Shown here one piece after another: positions 50,993-61,382 of a stretch of DNA of 64,000 nt (its first letter is position 1; the number at the start of each line of letters is the position of its first letter). Where the stretch lies: positions 372,001-436,000 of the forward strand of contig NZ_CP082928.1 of the NCBI RefSeq assembly GCF_023517795.1, in the 5' to 3' direction. Source of the DNA: Pseudomonas fulva (GTDB lineage Bacteria; Pseudomonadota; Gammaproteobacteria; Pseudomonadales; Pseudomonadaceae). The notes beneath the pieces were generated by a model. The model was given only the letters and a program-made list of their open reading frames with translations. It was not told the DNA's origin and did not search any database. A program made the position numbers and the translations under genes.

Positions 50993-52099
50993 ATGAGCCT
51001 CGAATTCATCGGCCTGATCGGCCCCCAGGAAGGCAGCGAATCCCAGGCGCCACGCGGCCCGGTAGTGGACATCGACTTTATCAAGGCCTTCGCCCAGGCC
51101 CAGGAATATGGCGGCTTCGACAAGGCGCTGCTGGCCGTCAACACCAGCGCACCGGACTCGCTGATCCTGGCCAGCTACGTGGCCGCGGTGACCGACAAGC
51201 TGGGCCTGCTGGTCGCCCACCGCCCGGGCTTCCAGGCGCCGACCTTCGCCGCGCGGCAGTTCGCCACCCTCGATCACCTGAGCCGCGGCCGCGCCTCGAT
51301 CAACGTGATCACCGGCGGCGACAGCGGCGACCTGCAGCGTGACGGCGACCACCTCGACAAGGACGCCCGTTACGCACGCACCGAGGAGTACCTGGATGTC
51401 CTGCGCAAGACATGGACCCGCACCGAACCCTTCGATCACCAGGGCGAGCACTACCGCATCGAAGACAACCTCACCCTGGTCAAACCGCTACAGAAGCCCC
51501 AGGTACCGATCTATTTCTCGGGGGCATCGGACGCCGCCGTGGAAGTCGCCGCCAAGCACGCCGACGTGTACATGATGTGGGGCGAGCCCCTGGAGCAGGT
51601 CCGCGAGCGCATCGCCAAGGTGCGCAAGGCCGCCGCCAAGTACGGCCGCGACAAACACATTCGCTTCAGCCTGTCGCTCAGGCCGATCCTCGGCGCCACC
51701 GAGGAAGAAGCCTGGGCCCGCGCCGAGCGCACTCTGGCCGATGCACGGGAGCTGATCCACCTGCGCCAGGGCAAGCGCCGCGACAAGAACTTCGGCACCA
51801 GCAACGCTGGCTCCTCGCGCCTGGTGGAACTGGCGGGCCAACGCAAGGTGCATGACAAACGCCTGTGGACCGAGATCGCCGCCCTCAGCGGCGGCGCCGG
51901 CAACTCCACTTCACTGGTCGGCACCCCGGAGCAGGTCGCCGAGGCCGCGCTGGAGTACTACAACATCGGCGTGAGCACCTTCCTGTTCCGCGGCTTCGAG
52001 CAACTGCGCGACGCCGTGGAATACGGCCAGGATCTGCTACCGCGCATTCGCGCCCTGGTCGAGCAGCAGAACAACGCCAAGAGCATCAGCAACGCCTGA
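50993..52099 (+). CDS. LLM-class FMNH2-dependent monooxygenase (SsuD-like)
   Basis: 368 aa. SsuD-type motifs: LVAHRPGFQAPTFAARQFAT, INVITGGDSGDLQRDGDHLD, YFSGASDAA and MMWGEPLEQV. Related to the oxygenase at 33617-34702. Strong AAGGAG ribosome site. Expected to release sulfite from a sulfonate imported with the help of the binding protein upstream. Confidence 0.88.
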   Translation: MSLEFIGLIGPQEGSESQAPRGPVVDIDFIKAFAQAQEYGGFDKALLAVNTSAPDSLILASYVAAVTDKLGLLVAHRPGFQAPTFAARQFATLDHLSRGRASINVITGGDSGDLQRDGDHLDKDARYARTEEYLDVLRKTWTRTEPFDHQGEHYRIEDNLTLVKPLQKPQVPIYFSGASDAAVEVAAKHADVYMMWGEPLEQVRERIAKVRKAAAKYGRDKHIRFSLSLRPILGATEEEAWARAERTLADARELIHLRQGKRRDKNFGTSNAGSSRLVELAGQRKVHDKRLWTEIAALSGGAGNSTSLVGTPEQVAEAALEYYNIGVSTFLFRGFEQLRDAVEYGQDLLPRIRALVEQQNNAKSISNA

Positions 52100-52147
52100 T
52101 GTCCTCTCTCTAAAGGCAGCGTGTGTGGATTTTCGAAACCAATAAAA

Positions 52148-52170
52148 AGCCCCGGCATCTGGCCGGGGCT
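52148..52170 (-). terminator. rho-independent terminator
   Basis: AGCCCCGGC-ATCTG-GCCGGGGCT forms a 9-bp GC stem. On the minus strand it is followed by TTTTTATT, so it is a good terminator for sppA; on the plus strand the tail CTCTAATT is weaker but may also stop the sulfur operon. Confidence 0.85.
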
Positions 52171-52191
52171 CTCTAATTCACAAAGCCGTCA

Positions 52192-53166
52192 TCAACGCAG
52201 GGTCGGACCCTGGAAGCCCATCCACAACGCCAGGTGCTCCGCCACGCTGGCGCCGAGCTTCTTGGTGAAGCGATCCAGCGGGCTTTCCTGCACGGTGAAG
52301 TCGACCATCTCTTCCTGGCCGATCACCTCGCGGGCCACGTAGCTGGTGCTGCCCAGCCCGTCGATCAGGCCCAGGCTCAGGGCCTGCTCGCCGGACCAGA
52401 TCAAACCGGAGAACAGCTCGGGATGCTCGGCATCCTTGAGGCGATCGCCACGGCCCTTCTTCACGCTGTCGATGAACTGCTTGTGGGTGGTGTCCAGCAC
52501 CGTTTTCCAGAAACGGGTTTCCTCGTCCTTCTGCGGCTGGAACGGGTCGAGGAATGCCTTGTGCTCACCCGAGGTGTACACGCGACGCTCGACGCCAAGC
52601 TTCTCCATGGTGTCGACGAAGCCGAAACTGGCCGCCGTGACGCCGATGGAACCCACCAGGCTGGCCTTGTCGGCGTAGATCTGGTCGGCGGCGCTGGCGA
52701 TGTAATAGGCACCCGATGCACCGAGATCGGAAATCACCGCATAGACCTTGATGTCCGGGTGCTCGCCACGCAGGCGGCGGATTTCGTCGTACACGTAGCC
52801 CGACTGCACCGGGCTGCCGCCCGGGCTGTTGATGCGCAGGACCACGCCCTTGGTGTTCGGGTCCTTGAATGCAGCGCGCAGGCTGCCGACGATGTTGTCG
52901 GCGCTGGCCGCTTCCTTGTCGGCAATCATGCCGCGCACCTCGATCACCGCGGTGTGGGCCGAGCTGCTGCCGCTTTGCGTGCTGATCAGCGGCGAGAACA
53001 GCGCCAGGGCGCCGAACAGGTAGATGAAGGTCAGCAGCTTGAAGAAGATGCCCCAGCGACGCGAGCGGCGCTGCTCGTGGACACTGGCCAGCAAGGTCTT
53101 CTCGAGGAGCTTCCAGCTCTTCGGGTCACTCTCGGAGACCGACGACGTCTTTCTCTCACCCCACAT
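52192..53166 (-). CDS. sppA: signal peptide peptidase SppA-type S49 serine protease
   Basis: 324 aa with one N-terminal membrane anchor (FFKLLTFIYLFGALALFSPL, about residues 41-60) and a periplasmic protease domain. Catalytic Ser lies in SDLGASGAYYIA with the general-base Lys in ADKASLVGSIGV; INSPGGSPVQSG is the conserved binding segment. It is the short (67K-domain-less) form with a single S49 domain. ATG 53166 follows GAGGAG. Overlaps the HAD gene by 11 bp. Confidence 0.9.
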   Translation of the reverse strand: MWGERKTSSVSESDPKSWKLLEKTLLASVHEQRRSRRWGIFFKLLTFIYLFGALALFSPLISTQSGSSSAHTAVIEVRGMIADKEAASADNIVGSLRAAFKDPNTKGVVLRINSPGGSPVQSGYVYDEIRRLRGEHPDIKVYAVISDLGASGAYYIASAADQIYADKASLVGSIGVTAASFGFVDTMEKLGVERRVYTSGEHKAFLDPFQPQKDEETRFWKTVLDTTHKQFIDSVKKGRGDRLKDAEHPELFSGLIWSGEQALSLGLIDGLGSTSYVAREVIGQEEMVDFTVQESPLDRFTKKLGASVAEHLALWMGFQGPTLR

Positions 53167-53851
53167 GCTCAATCTCCTCGGTTCGGGTCTCGGCTACCCT
53201 GCTGCTCAGCCAGGTACTCAATTGCATGAAATGGTCGATCGACAACTTCGGCTGATAAAGGCTCAGCGCCTCCAGCGTCTGGGCACCATAGCCCACCGCC
53301 ACCGAATCCATACCCGCACGCTGCGCCATCAGCAGGTCGAACGACGAGTCGCCGACCATCAGCGCCTGCTCGGCGCTCACCCCGCAGTGTTGCAGAATCT
53401 CGTGGAGCATCCGCGGGTCCGGCTTGCTGGCCGTTTCATCGGCGCAGCGGGTGATGTCGAAGTAATCCTGCCAGCCCAGGGTATCGAGAATCCGCTGCAG
53501 GCCTCGGCGGCTCTTGCCGGTCGCGACCGCCAGCTGATAGCCCTGCTGGCGAAACCTCGCCAGGCTCTGCTCGACACCGTCGAAGAACGCCGAAGGCGTC
53601 TGGTCCAGGGCCACATAGCAGTCGCTGTAGCGGGCATGGAAGCGTTCGACGTGCGCCGCTTCGCCGAGTTCCGGATAAAGGGTGGTGATCGCCTCGGGCA
53701 GCGCCAGGCCGATGATGCCCTTGACCGCCTCGTCGCTGCGCCGCGGCACGCCGCACAGATCGGCGGCCTGGTGCATGGCGGTGACGATGCGGGCGATGGA
53801 ATCGACCAGGGTGCCGTCCCAGTCGAAGATCAGCAGCTCGTAGTCACGCAC
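53156..53851 (-). CDS. HAD-superfamily hydrolase (phosphoglycolate phosphatase-like)
   Basis: 231-aa HAD subfamily IA phosphatase. Motif [11 protein letters not shown] (nucleophile Asp), motif [12 protein letters not shown], motif III Lys in SKPDPRML, motif [14 protein letters not shown]. Cap domain between residues ~15 and ~85. Overlaps rluC by 8 bp and sppA by 11 bp, forming a tight operon. Substrate unknown. Confidence 0.9.
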   Translation of the reverse strand: MRDYELLIFDWDGTLVDSIARIVTAMHQAADLCGVPRRSDEAVKGIIGLALPEAITTLYPELGEAAHVERFHARYSDCYVALDQTPSAFFDGVEQSLARFRQQGYQLAVATGKSRRGLQRILDTLGWQDYFDITRCADETASKPDPRMLHEILQHCGVSAEQALMVGDSSFDLLMAQRAGMDSVAVGYGAQTLEALSLYQPKLSIDHFMQLSTWLSSRVAETRTEEIEHVG

Positions 53852-54797
53852 TCAGGCGCTCCACGGTGCGTGCCCACATCTCGTCGACCGGCGCCTCGAG
53901 CTTCAGCACGCCGCCCTCGGGCAGCGGGATGTTCAGCTCGTAGGCATGCAGGAACAGGCGCTTGCCGCCCAGCTCGCGAATCTCCCGGGTGAAGTCGTCA
54001 TCGCCGTACTTGCTGTCACCGGCGATGCAGTGCCCGCCGTACTGGGCGTGCACGCGAATCTGGTGGGTACGGCCGGTCACCGGCTTGGCTTCGATCAGGG
54101 TGGCGAACTCGCCGAAGCGGCGCAGCACGCGAAATACGGTCAGCGCCTCCTTGCCTTCGGGGTTGACCTCGACCATGCGCTCGCCGGAACGCAGATTACT
54201 CTTGAGCAGCGGCGCGTTGATCTGTTTCTTGGCGGTCGCCCAGTGGCCGCGCACCAGCGCCATGTAGCGCTTGTCGACGCCGTCGCCGCGCAGTTGCTCG
54301 TGCAGGTGGCGCAGCATGCTGCGCTTCTTGGCGATCATCAGCAGGCCCGAGGTGTCACGGTCCAGGCGATGCACCAGCTCCAGGTCCTTGGCATCCGGAC
54401 GCAGCTGGCGAAACGCCTCGATCACCCCGTAATTGAGGCCGCTGCCACCATGCACGGCGATGCCGGCCGGCTTGTTGAGCACGATCAGCGCCTTGTCTTC
54501 ATAGACGATGGCCGCTTCCAGGCGCTGCAGCAGGCCCTGGGCCAGCGGCTCGGGCTCGTCGCGTTCGGCCAGACGCAGCGGCGGCACGCGCACGACGTCG
54601 CCGGCCTGCAGCTTGTACTCGGGCTTGATGCGCCCCTTGTTGACCCGTACCTCACCCTTGCGCAGGATGCGGTAGATCAGGGTCTTGGGAACGCCCTTGA
54701 GCTGGTTGCGAAGGAAGTTGTCGATGCGCTGACCCGCGAGCTCAGGCGCGACCTCGAGCAGCTGAACGCCGGAGGTTGGGGGAGTAGGTGTCGTCAT
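53844..54797 (-). CDS. rluC: 23S rRNA pseudouridine(955/2504/2580) synthase RluC
   Basis: 317 aa. N-terminal S4 RNA-binding domain ([20 protein letters not shown]), then the RluA-type catalytic domain with [13 protein letters not shown] (catalytic Asp) and [12 protein letters not shown]. Start [18 protein letters not shown] is chosen by family length; upstream in-frame ATGs exist (including 12 codons earlier) and no ribosome site is strong. Divergent from rne, the order conserved across gammaproteobacteria. Confidence 0.93.
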   Translation of the reverse strand: MTTPTPPTSGVQLLEVAPELAGQRIDNFLRNQLKGVPKTLIYRILRKGEVRVNKGRIKPEYKLQAGDVVRVPPLRLAERDEPEPLAQGLLQRLEAAIVYEDKALIVLNKPAGIAVHGGSGLNYGVIEAFRQLRPDAKDLELVHRLDRDTSGLLMIAKKRSMLRHLHEQLRGDGVDKRYMALVRGHWATAKKQINAPLLKSNLRSGERMVEVNPEGKEALTVFRVLRRFGEFATLIEAKPVTGRTHQIRVHAQYGGHCIAGDSKYGDDDFTREIRELGGKRLFLHAYELNIPLPEGGVLKLEAPVDEMWARTVERLSA

Positions 54798-54824
54798 GGC
54801 CGCAATCATACAATTTTTATGCAT

Positions 54825-54853
54825 TTGAAGCACTTAATCATTGCTGCTATAGT
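54825..54853 (+). promoter_or_regulatory. sigma70 promoter of rne
   Basis: TTGAAG, exactly 17 nt, TATAGT: 4/6 and 5/6 matches to the sigma70 consensus with ideal spacing. Transcription would start near 54860 and give a leader of about 685 nt before the rne ATG. Confidence 0.7.
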
Positions 54854-54859
54854 CGCGAA

Positions 54860-55544
54860 TGCCGTCAAAAGCGGCCTGATTCGCGGATGTTGCCAAACCG
54901 CCATCGCGAATCGAGCAACCCACTTCAGGACATAAGGCCGTCCGACGGGCATCTCACAGAGCGAAAGGCCGGCATGGCTGCTCGAGAAACTCGGAAACAA
55001 GGCCTGAGACACAGATGCGTGACCTGCCCAACTGGACGGTCGCGGTAATGCCAACCCGCTGCGGATTTTCGTGAGCGGCACCCGATTTTCAGCGATACGT
55101 GTAGGGTGGAGATGCACAACGGTCGGCCTGCGTAGCAAAGAGCTTTATCTAAAGACGCGTCATATCGTCCGCTACCGACCCTTGATTCCTCCTCCTGACT
55201 GAGAACCTGTTTAGGGTCTCGCGAGCTAGCGCCACGCAAGACGCTACGTTAGTAACAGCCCCCGTTCGGGGCGGCCGAGGAAACGACCTTTACCCGCGTG
55301 GTAAACGGGCCTTCCAGACCGGTTTCAACGCAGCAAGGCCGATGCTTAGCCGATCACAAGCGAGTTCTGAGGGCTTTCTGTCACATACAGCAAGCAGGAG
55401 ACGTCCGTCGCGGCCCAGCAAAACTGGCTGCTGCCGCTAGACAATGAAACGATTTACGCCCGTTTCTGACGCACCTGACACCGACCCTGAGCGTCGTGTG
55501 TGCCTAACGCGGCTTCCGGCAGCACCGGAAACCACTGGTACCAC
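54860..55544 (+). other. long 5' leader of rne
   Basis: No credible gene in about 685 bp. Hairpins include GCCCC-CGTTC-GGGGC (55258-55272) and TTCCGG-CAGCA-CCGGAA (55514-55530), the latter just before the start codon and overlapping the only purine-rich stretch (GGAAACC). A long structured leader is how RNase E autoregulates its mRNA in enterobacteria; the same role is inferred here. Confidence 0.55.
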
Positions 55545-58500
55545 ATGAAAAGAATGCTGATTAACGCAACTCAACCCGAAGAGTTGCGTGTTGCGCTGGT
55601 AGATGGCCAGCGCCTGTACGATCTGGACATCGAGTCCGGCGCCCGCGTACAGAAGAAATCCAATATCTACAAAGGTCGTATCACCCGCGTAGAACCCAGC
55701 CTCGAAGCGGCGTTCGTCGACTTCGGCTCCGAGCGTCACGGCTTCCTCCCCCTCAAAGAAATCTCCCGCGAATACTTCAGCAAGGCCCCCGAAGGCCGCG
55801 TCAACATCAAGGACGTGCTCAAGGAAGGCCAGGAAGTCATCGTTCAGGTCGAGAAAGAAGAGCGTGGCAACAAGGGCGCAGCCCTGACCACCTTCATCAG
55901 CCTTGCCGGTCGTTACCTGGTACTGATGCCCAACAACCCGCGTGCCGGTGGCATCAGCCGCCGCATCGAAGGTGAAGAGCGCAACGAACTGCGCGAGGCG
56001 CTCAACGGCCTCGACATCCCGGGCGACATGGGCCTGATCGTGCGCACCGCCGGCCTGGGCCGCAGCAGCGAAGAAATGCAGTGGGACCTCGACTACCTGC
56101 TGCAACTGTGGAGCGCCATCAAGGAAGCCTCCCAGGACCGCCCTGCCCCGTTCCTGATCTACCAGGAAAGCAACGTCATCATCCGCGCCATCCGCGACTA
56201 CCTGCGCCAGGACATCGGCGAAGTGCTGGTCGACAGCGTCGAAGCCCAGGAAGAAGCCCTGACCTTCATTCGCCAGGTGATGCCGCAGTACGCCAGCAAG
56301 ATCAAGCTGTACGAAGACAGCGTGCCGCTGTTCAACCGCTTCCAGATCGAAAGCCAGATCGAAACCGCCTTCCAGCGTGAAGTGAAGCTGCCGTCCGGTG
56401 GCTCGATCTACATCGACCCGACCGAAGCCCTGGTGTCCATCGACATCAACTCGGCGCGTGCCACCAAAGGCAGCGACATCGAAGAAACCGCCCTGCAGAC
56501 CAACCTGGAAGCGGCCGAAGAGATCGCCCGCCAGCTGCGCCTGCGCGACATCGGCGGCCTGATCGTCATCGACTTCATCGACATGACCCCGGCCAAGAAC
56601 CAGCGCGCCGTCGAAGAGAAGGTCCGCGAAGCCCTGGAAGCCGACCGCGCCCGCGTCCAGGTCGGCCGCATCTCGCGCTTCGGCCTGCTGGAAATGTCCC
56701 GTCAGCGCCTGCGTCCATCCCTGGGCGAAAGCAGCGGCATCGTCTGCCCGCGCTGCAACGGTCAGGGCATCATCCGCGACGTCGAGTCGCTGTCCCTGGC
56801 CATCCTGCGCCTGATCGAAGAAGAAGCCCTGAAGGACCGCACTGCCGAAGTACGCGCCCAGGTGCCGATCCCGGTCGCCGCCTTCCTGCTCAACGAGAAG
56901 CGCAACTCGATCACCAAGATCGAACTGCGTACCCGTGCGCGCATCGTCATCCTGCCGAACGATCACCTGGAAACCCCGCACTTCGAAGTGCAGCGTATCC
57001 GTGACGACAGCCCGGAAGCCCAGAGCGCCCAGACCAGCTACGAAATGGCCACGGTCGAAGCCGAGGAAGAAAAACCAGCAGCCGCGACCCGCACCCTGGT
57101 TCGCCAGGAAGCCGCCATCAAGGCCGCCCCGCCGCGCAGCGCACCGGCTCCGGTCAGTGAAGCCGCGCCAGCCGCTCCGGTTGCCGCTGCTGCCCCTGCC
57201 GGTGGCCTGTTCAAAGGCCTGGTGAAGTCCCTGGTGGGCCTGTTCGCCGGCGCCGAAGAACAGAAGCCGACCGTGGTCGAGAAAAAGCCGGGCGAGCGCC
57301 AGCCGCGCGGTGACGAGCGTCGCAACGGTCGCCAGCAGAACCGCAACCGTGGCAACCGCCGCGACGACGATCGCAAGCCGCGCGAAGAACGCCAACCGCG
57401 CGAGGATCGTGCCGCCCGCGAAGAGCGTGCACCCCGCGAGGAACGCGCGCCACGTGAAGAACGTCAGCCGCGCGCCCCGCGTGAAGACCGCCAGGCCCGT
57501 GAGAACGTGGAAGTACGCGAGCCTCAGGAAGTGCGCCAGTCCCGCCCGCCGCGCGAACCGCGTGAAGGCCAGGAAAACCGTCGCGAGCGTCGTCCCCGCG
57601 AAGAGCGCCAGCCACGCGAACTGCGTGCCCCGCTGGACGCCGAGCCGCAGAACGAAAACACCGCCGTTGCCGGCGAAGAAGCCCGCGCCGAGCGTCCGCA
57701 ACGCGAACCGCGTCAGCCACGCCAGCCGCGCGAAGAGCGTCAACCGCGCGCCGAGCAGGCCAAGGCCGACAGCGCTGAAGAAGAGGTGCTGAACAGCGAA
57801 GAGCAGCAGGACGACGATCAGGACGGCAACGAAGGTGGTGACCGCCCACGTCGCCGTTCCCGTGGTCAGCGTCGCCGCAGCAACCGTCGCGAACGTCAGC
57901 GCGATGCCGATGGCAATCCGATCGAAGGCAGCGACGAGAATGTCGAGCAGCCGGTCGCCGGCGCCAGCATCGCCGCAGCCGCCACCGTGGCGGCCGTGAT
58001 CGCGGAAACCGAGCGACCAGCCGAGCAGGACGCCACCGGCGAAAGCCAGGCGGCCGCCCCTGTAGAGGCCGCTCAGGCACCTGCTGCAGTCGCAGCCGAG
58101 CCACCGGCCCCGGCCCCGGCCGAGGACGCCGCTCCGGCACCCGTAGTCGCCGAGCGCGCCGACCTGGCGATCGAAGCACTGCCGGAAGTCGAGCAGCCCC
58201 GTGAGCAGGCGCCGGTTTTCGAAGCCGTTGCCGAGCAGCCAGCTGTCGTCGCCGAAGCGGTGAGCGAGCCCGCCGTCGTCGAAGCAGCCGCTGTCGAGAA
58301 ACCGCTTGCCGAAGCGCCGCTGGCCGAAACCACCGTCGTCACCGAGCCAGCGCCCGCAGCCGAAGCTGAAGCTGAAGCGGCAACTGCACCGGTCGTGGAA
58401 GCCGCAGCGGTCGTCGAGCAAGCGCCTGCCGAGCAGCCTGCGCCAGCAGCCGTGGCCAGCAGCAATGGCCGTGCACCGAACGACCCCCGTGAAGTGCGCC

Positions 58501-58766
58501 GTCGCAAGCGTGAAGAGGAGCGTCTGGCTCGCGAAGCCGAGGAAGCTGCCAAGACTGCCGCCGCGGCACCTGCCGTGGTCGAGGCCGCTCCGATCGCTGA
58601 AGTCGCCCCTATCGTTGAAGCAGCTCCGGTCGTCGAAAGCGAGGCCCTGGTCGATGCCCAGCCAGCCAGCGAGCCGGTCGAGCAAGCCGAACAGGCCGAC
58701 GTCATCGTCACGCCGGTCGACGAAAGCGCCCAGCGCGATCAGGATGCGCCCAAGCCGCAAGCCTGA
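55545..58766 (+). CDS. rne: ribonuclease E
   Basis: 1073-aa endoribonuclease and degradosome scaffold. Catalytic half: S1 domain ([20 protein letters not shown]), 5' sensor, DNase-I-like domain with IDINSARAT and VIDFIDM (metal Asp residues), Zn-link CPRCNGQG. The C-terminal half (from about 525) is low complexity: a long run of Arg/Glu/Pro repeats (REERQPRED type, about 590-730) that should bind RNA, then an Ala/Glu/Pro/Val-rich tail for partner binding. ATG 55545 gives the universal [15 protein letters not shown] start. Codons 7-15 contain an 8-bp inverted repeat CGCAACTC / GAGTTGCG. Confidence 0.96.
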   Translation: MKRMLINATQPEELRVALVDGQRLYDLDIESGARVQKKSNIYKGRITRVEPSLEAAFVDFGSERHGFLPLKEISREYFSKAPEGRVNIKDVLKEGQEVIVQVEKEERGNKGAALTTFISLAGRYLVLMPNNPRAGGISRRIEGEERNELREALNGLDIPGDMGLIVRTAGLGRSSEEMQWDLDYLLQLWSAIKEASQDRPAPFLIYQESNVIIRAIRDYLRQDIGEVLVDSVEAQEEALTFIRQVMPQYASKIKLYEDSVPLFNRFQIESQIETAFQREVKLPSGGSIYIDPTEALVSIDINSARATKGSDIEETALQTNLEAAEEIARQLRLRDIGGLIVIDFIDMTPAKNQRAVEEKVREALEADRARVQVGRISRFGLLEMSRQRLRPSLGESSGIVCPRCNGQGIIRDVESLSLAILRLIEEEALKDRTAEVRAQVPIPVAAFLLNEKRNSITKIELRTRARIVILPNDHLETPHFEVQRIRDDSPEAQSAQTSYEMATVEAEEEKPAAATRTLVRQEAAIKAAPPRSAPAPVSEAAPAAPVAAAAPAGGLFKGLVKSLVGLFAGAEEQKPTVVEKKPGERQPRGDERRNGRQQNRNRGNRRDDDRKPREERQPREDRAAREERAPREERAPREERQPRAPREDRQARENVEVREPQEVRQSRPPREPREGQENRRERRPREERQPRELRAPLDAEPQNENTAVAGEEARAERPQREPRQPRQPREERQPRAEQAKADSAEEEVLNSEEQQDDDQDGNEGGDRPRRRSRGQRRRSNRRERQRDADGNPIEGSDENVEQPVAGASIAAAATVAAVIAETERPAEQDATGESQAAAPVEAAQAPAAVAAEPPAPAPAEDAAPAPVVAERADLAIEALPEVEQPREQAPVFEAVAEQPAVVAEAVSEPAVVEAAAVEKPLAEAPLAETTVVTEPAPAAEAEAEAATAPVVEAAAVVEQAPAEQPAPAAVASSNGRAPNDPREVRRRKREEERLAREAEEAAKTAAAAPAVVEAAPIAEVAPIVEAAPVVESEALVDAQPASEPVEQAEQADVIVTPVDESAQRDQDAPKPQA

Positions 58767-58782
58767 TCGCTGACGCGTAAAG

Positions 58783-58808
58783 AAAAGGGATGCCTCGGCA
58801 TCCCTTTT
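58783..58808 (+). terminator. rho-independent terminator of rne
   Basis: AAAAGGGATGCC-TC-GGCATCCCTTTT followed by further T: a strong stem and T-run 16 bp after the rne stop. The A-run on the other side makes it usable on both strands, also for murB. Confidence 0.9.
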
Positions 58809-58909
58809 TTATTGCCTGCGATTCGGGGAAAAAGGGCCGTCCGGCCCTGGGGGCAATGAAAATGCCGCAGGAGCACCGCGAGCCCCGCCAAGGCGGCGAG
58901 GCCACGCAA

Positions 58910-59929
58910 TCAGAGCAGGTTCGGCTCGATTTCCAGGCTGACCCCAAAGCGCTCGGCGATATCGGCCTGGATGCGCCGTGCCAGGTCGAGCAGTTGCTGC
59001 CCGCTGGCGTTGCCATGGTTGACCAGCACCAGCGCCTGCAGCCGGTGCACGCCGGCATCGCCGTCGCGATAGCCCTTCCAGCCGGCCTTTTCGATCAGCC
59101 AGCCGGCAGCCAGCTTGACCTGGCCGTCGGCCTGGGGATAGGCCACCAGGTCGACATGCTCGGCCTGCAGACGCTGCGCCAGTTCGGCTGGCACCAGGGG
59201 GTTCTTGAAGAAGCTGCCGGCGTTGCCGAGCACGGCAGGATCCGGCAGTTTCTCGCTGCGGATGGCGCAGATGGCGCGGCTGACATCCAGGGCGGTTGGC
59301 GCCTCGATGCCCTGCTCCGCCAGGCGCAGGCGCACCGGGCCGTAATCGAGATGCAGCGGCGCGTGGCGGCTCAGGGCGAAGCGTACGCGCAGGATGATCC
59401 AGCGCCCACTTTCACGCTTGAACAAGCTGTCGCGATAGGCGAAGGCGCACGTCTGCAGGTCGAACTCGCGAACCTCGCCGCTCTGTCGATCCAGGGCCGT
59501 GAGGCCGAGGAAACAGTCCTTGAGCTCGACACCGTAGGCGCCGATGTTCTGCACCGGCGAGGCGCCGACGGTACCAGGGATCAGGCTGAGGTTCTCCAGG
59601 CCGACCAGGCCCTGGCCCAGCGTCCACAACACGAAATCGTGCCAGGGCTCGCCGGCTTCGGCTTCGATCTGCACGCACTGGCCATCGTCGGCGAGCACGC
59701 GAATGCCGCGGCCGACCATGCGCAATACCAGCGCCTCGACATCGGCGGTCAACAGCAGGTTGCTGCCACCGCCAAGCACCAGCAGCGGCACCTGACGCTC
59801 GCGCGCCGCCTCGAGCGCCTGGCGAACCTGATGCTCGTCGCCGGCCTCGGCCCAGTAGCGTGCGGCCACGTCCACGCCAAAGGTGTTGTAGGCCTTGAGC
59901 GATACGCCCGACTGCACCACCAGGCTCAT
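58910..59929 (-). CDS. murB: UDP-N-acetylenolpyruvoylglucosamine reductase
   Basis: 339-aa FAD/NADPH enzyme of peptidoglycan precursor synthesis (type I MurB). NTFGVDVAARYWAEA at the start, FAD loop LLVLGGGSNLLL, IPGTVGASPVQNIGAYGVE, catalytic YRDSLFK, and GNAGSFFKNP with the proton-donating Ser. Start overlaps the ptp stop by 4 bp. Confidence 0.95.
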   Translation of the reverse strand: MSLVVQSGVSLKAYNTFGVDVAARYWAEAGDEHQVRQALEAARERQVPLLVLGGGSNLLLTADVEALVLRMVGRGIRVLADDGQCVQIEAEAGEPWHDFVLWTLGQGLVGLENLSLIPGTVGASPVQNIGAYGVELKDCFLGLTALDRQSGEVREFDLQTCAFAYRDSLFKRESGRWIILRVRFALSRHAPLHLDYGPVRLRLAEQGIEAPTALDVSRAICAIRSEKLPDPAVLGNAGSFFKNPLVPAELAQRLQAEHVDLVAYPQADGQVKLAAGWLIEKAGWKGYRDGDAGVHRLQALVLVNHGNASGQQLLDLARRIQADIAERFGVSLEIEPNLL

Positions 59930-60390
59930 AACCGTCCCTTGAGTTCGATCAACAAGGCATCGCTGGCCTGCTCGAGCAGATCCAGCACGTGCTCGAAACC
60001 TTCGCTGCCACCGTAATAGGGATCCGGTACCTCGTCCTCGGCCAGGCCGAAACGCCGCAGGTACAGATCCAGCTCGCCCCGTGCCTGGGCCGGGCGCAGG
60101 CGCTGCAGGTCGCGCAGATTGGCGCTGTCCATGGCCAGGATCAGGTCGAAACGGGCGAAGTCGTCAGGCGAGACCTGGCGGCCGCGCAGGCTGGACAGGT
60201 CATAGCCACGGCGCTTGGCCGCTTCCTGAGTCCGCGAGTCCGGCGCCTTGCCGATGTGCCAGTCACCGGTGCCGGCGGAATCGACGTCGATGCGCTCGGC
60301 CAGGCCGGCCTGTTGCAGACGCTGGCGCAACACCGCCTCGGCGGTGGGCGAACGGCAGATGTTGCCCAGGCAGACGAACAGGACGCGCAT
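59926..60390 (-). CDS. low-molecular-weight protein-tyrosine phosphatase
   Basis: 154 aa. Active-site P-loop VCLGNICRSPTAEAVL (Cys and Arg of CxxxxxR) at the N-terminus and the general-acid Asp in VPDPYYGG. Start ATG overlaps the kdsB stop (TGATG), so longer upstream frames are excluded. In the same operon as cell-wall and LPS genes; target protein unknown. Confidence 0.93.
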   Translation of the reverse strand: MRVLFVCLGNICRSPTAEAVLRQRLQQAGLAERIDVDSAGTGDWHIGKAPDSRTQEAAKRRGYDLSSLRGRQVSPDDFARFDLILAMDSANLRDLQRLRPAQARGELDLYLRRFGLAEDEVPDPYYGGSEGFEHVLDLLEQASDALLIELKGRL

Positions 60391-61154
60391 CAGGCGCCCA
60401 GCAACCGGCGCACGCGGTCCAGGTCTTCCTGGGTATCGACGCCGGCGGGCGGCGCTTCCAGGGCGTCTGCGACGTGGATACGCACGCCATGCCAGAGCGC
60501 GCGCAACTGCTCCAGGCATTCGGTGTTCTCCAGCCAGCACGGCCCCCAGGCGACGAAGTCCTGCAGGAAGCCGGCGCGGTAGGCATAGATGCCGATATGC
60601 CGGCGGTAAGGCACCTCTGCCGGCAAGGCGTCGCGGTCGGCGGCGAAGGCATCCCGCGCCCAGGGCAGCGGCGCGCGGCTGAAGGTCAGCGCCAGGCCAT
60701 TGAGGTCGCTGGCGACCTTGACCACGTTGGGATTGAACAGCGCCGCGACATCCTCGATCGGCTCGGCCAGGGTGGCGATGCCCGCCCGGGGATTGCTCGC
60801 CAGGTTGGCGGCCACCTGGTCGATGATCGACGGCGGCACCAGCGGCTCGTCGCCCTGCACGTTGACCACGATGGCATCGGCAGCCAGGCCCAGCGCCGCG
60901 GCCACTTCGGCCAAACGGTCGGTGCCGGAGTTATGGTCGACCCGGGTCAGCAGCACCCTGGCGCCGAAACCCTGGCAGGCCTCGACGATACGGGCATCGT
61001 CGGTGGCCACCACCACCTGGGTCGCACTGCTCTTGCAGGCCTGCTCCCACACATGCTGGACCATCGGCTTGCCGGCGATGTCCTGCAGCGGCTTGCCGGG
61101 CAGGCGGGTGGACGCATAGCGCGCCGGAATCACCACGGTAAAGGCGTTGCTCAT
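60390..61154 (-). CDS. kdsB: 3-deoxy-manno-octulosonate cytidylyltransferase
   Basis: 254-aa enzyme activating KDO to CMP-KDO for lipid A/LPS assembly. [19 protein letters not shown] nucleotide-binding motif, [14 protein letters not shown] segment ([15 protein letters not shown]) and [11 protein letters not shown] are diagnostic. Directly after the Trm112 gene (1 bp gap). Confidence 0.96.
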   Translation of the reverse strand: MSNAFTVVIPARYASTRLPGKPLQDIAGKPMVQHVWEQACKSSATQVVVATDDARIVEACQGFGARVLLTRVDHNSGTDRLAEVAAALGLAADAIVVNVQGDEPLVPPSIIDQVAANLASNPRAGIATLAEPIEDVAALFNPNVVKVASDLNGLALTFSRAPLPWARDAFAADRDALPAEVPYRRHIGIYAYRAGFLQDFVAWGPCWLENTECLEQLRALWHGVRIHVADALEAPPAGVDTQEDLDRVRRLLGA

Positions 61155-61155
61155 G

Positions 61156-61341
61156 TTACTTGTCCAGGCGCTCGTCATCGTTGAGGGTGCGGGCTTCGCT
61201 TTCCAGCATGACCGGAATGCCATCGCGGATCGGATAGGCCACACCGGCGCCCTTGCTGATCAGTTCGGTCTTGTCCTGGCTGAGCTTGAGCGGGCCCTTG
61301 GTGATCGGGCAGGCCAGGATATCGAGCAGTTTCGGGTCCAT
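61156..61341 (-). CDS. Trm112-family protein (YcaR-like)
   Basis: 61 aa, start [18 protein letters not shown] and end with [12 protein letters not shown]: the Trm112/UPF0434 family. Only one Cys of the zinc motif remains (CPITKGPL), as in many proteobacterial members. Sits between lpxK and kdsB as usual. Confidence 0.9.
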   Translation of the reverse strand: MDPKLLDILACPITKGPLKLSQDKTELISKGAGVAYPIRDGIPVMLESEARTLNDDERLDK

Positions 61342-61382
61342 GGGAAATCCTTGAGAACAGAGAAGAAGTAGAGCGCGAAGGC

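Noticed and set aside
55437..58760. 1107-codon open frame antisense to rne
   Set aside because: It mirrors the low-complexity GC-rich rne sequence, has no ribosome site and reads as repetitive Gly/Phe/Asp-rich protein; rne itself is unmistakable.
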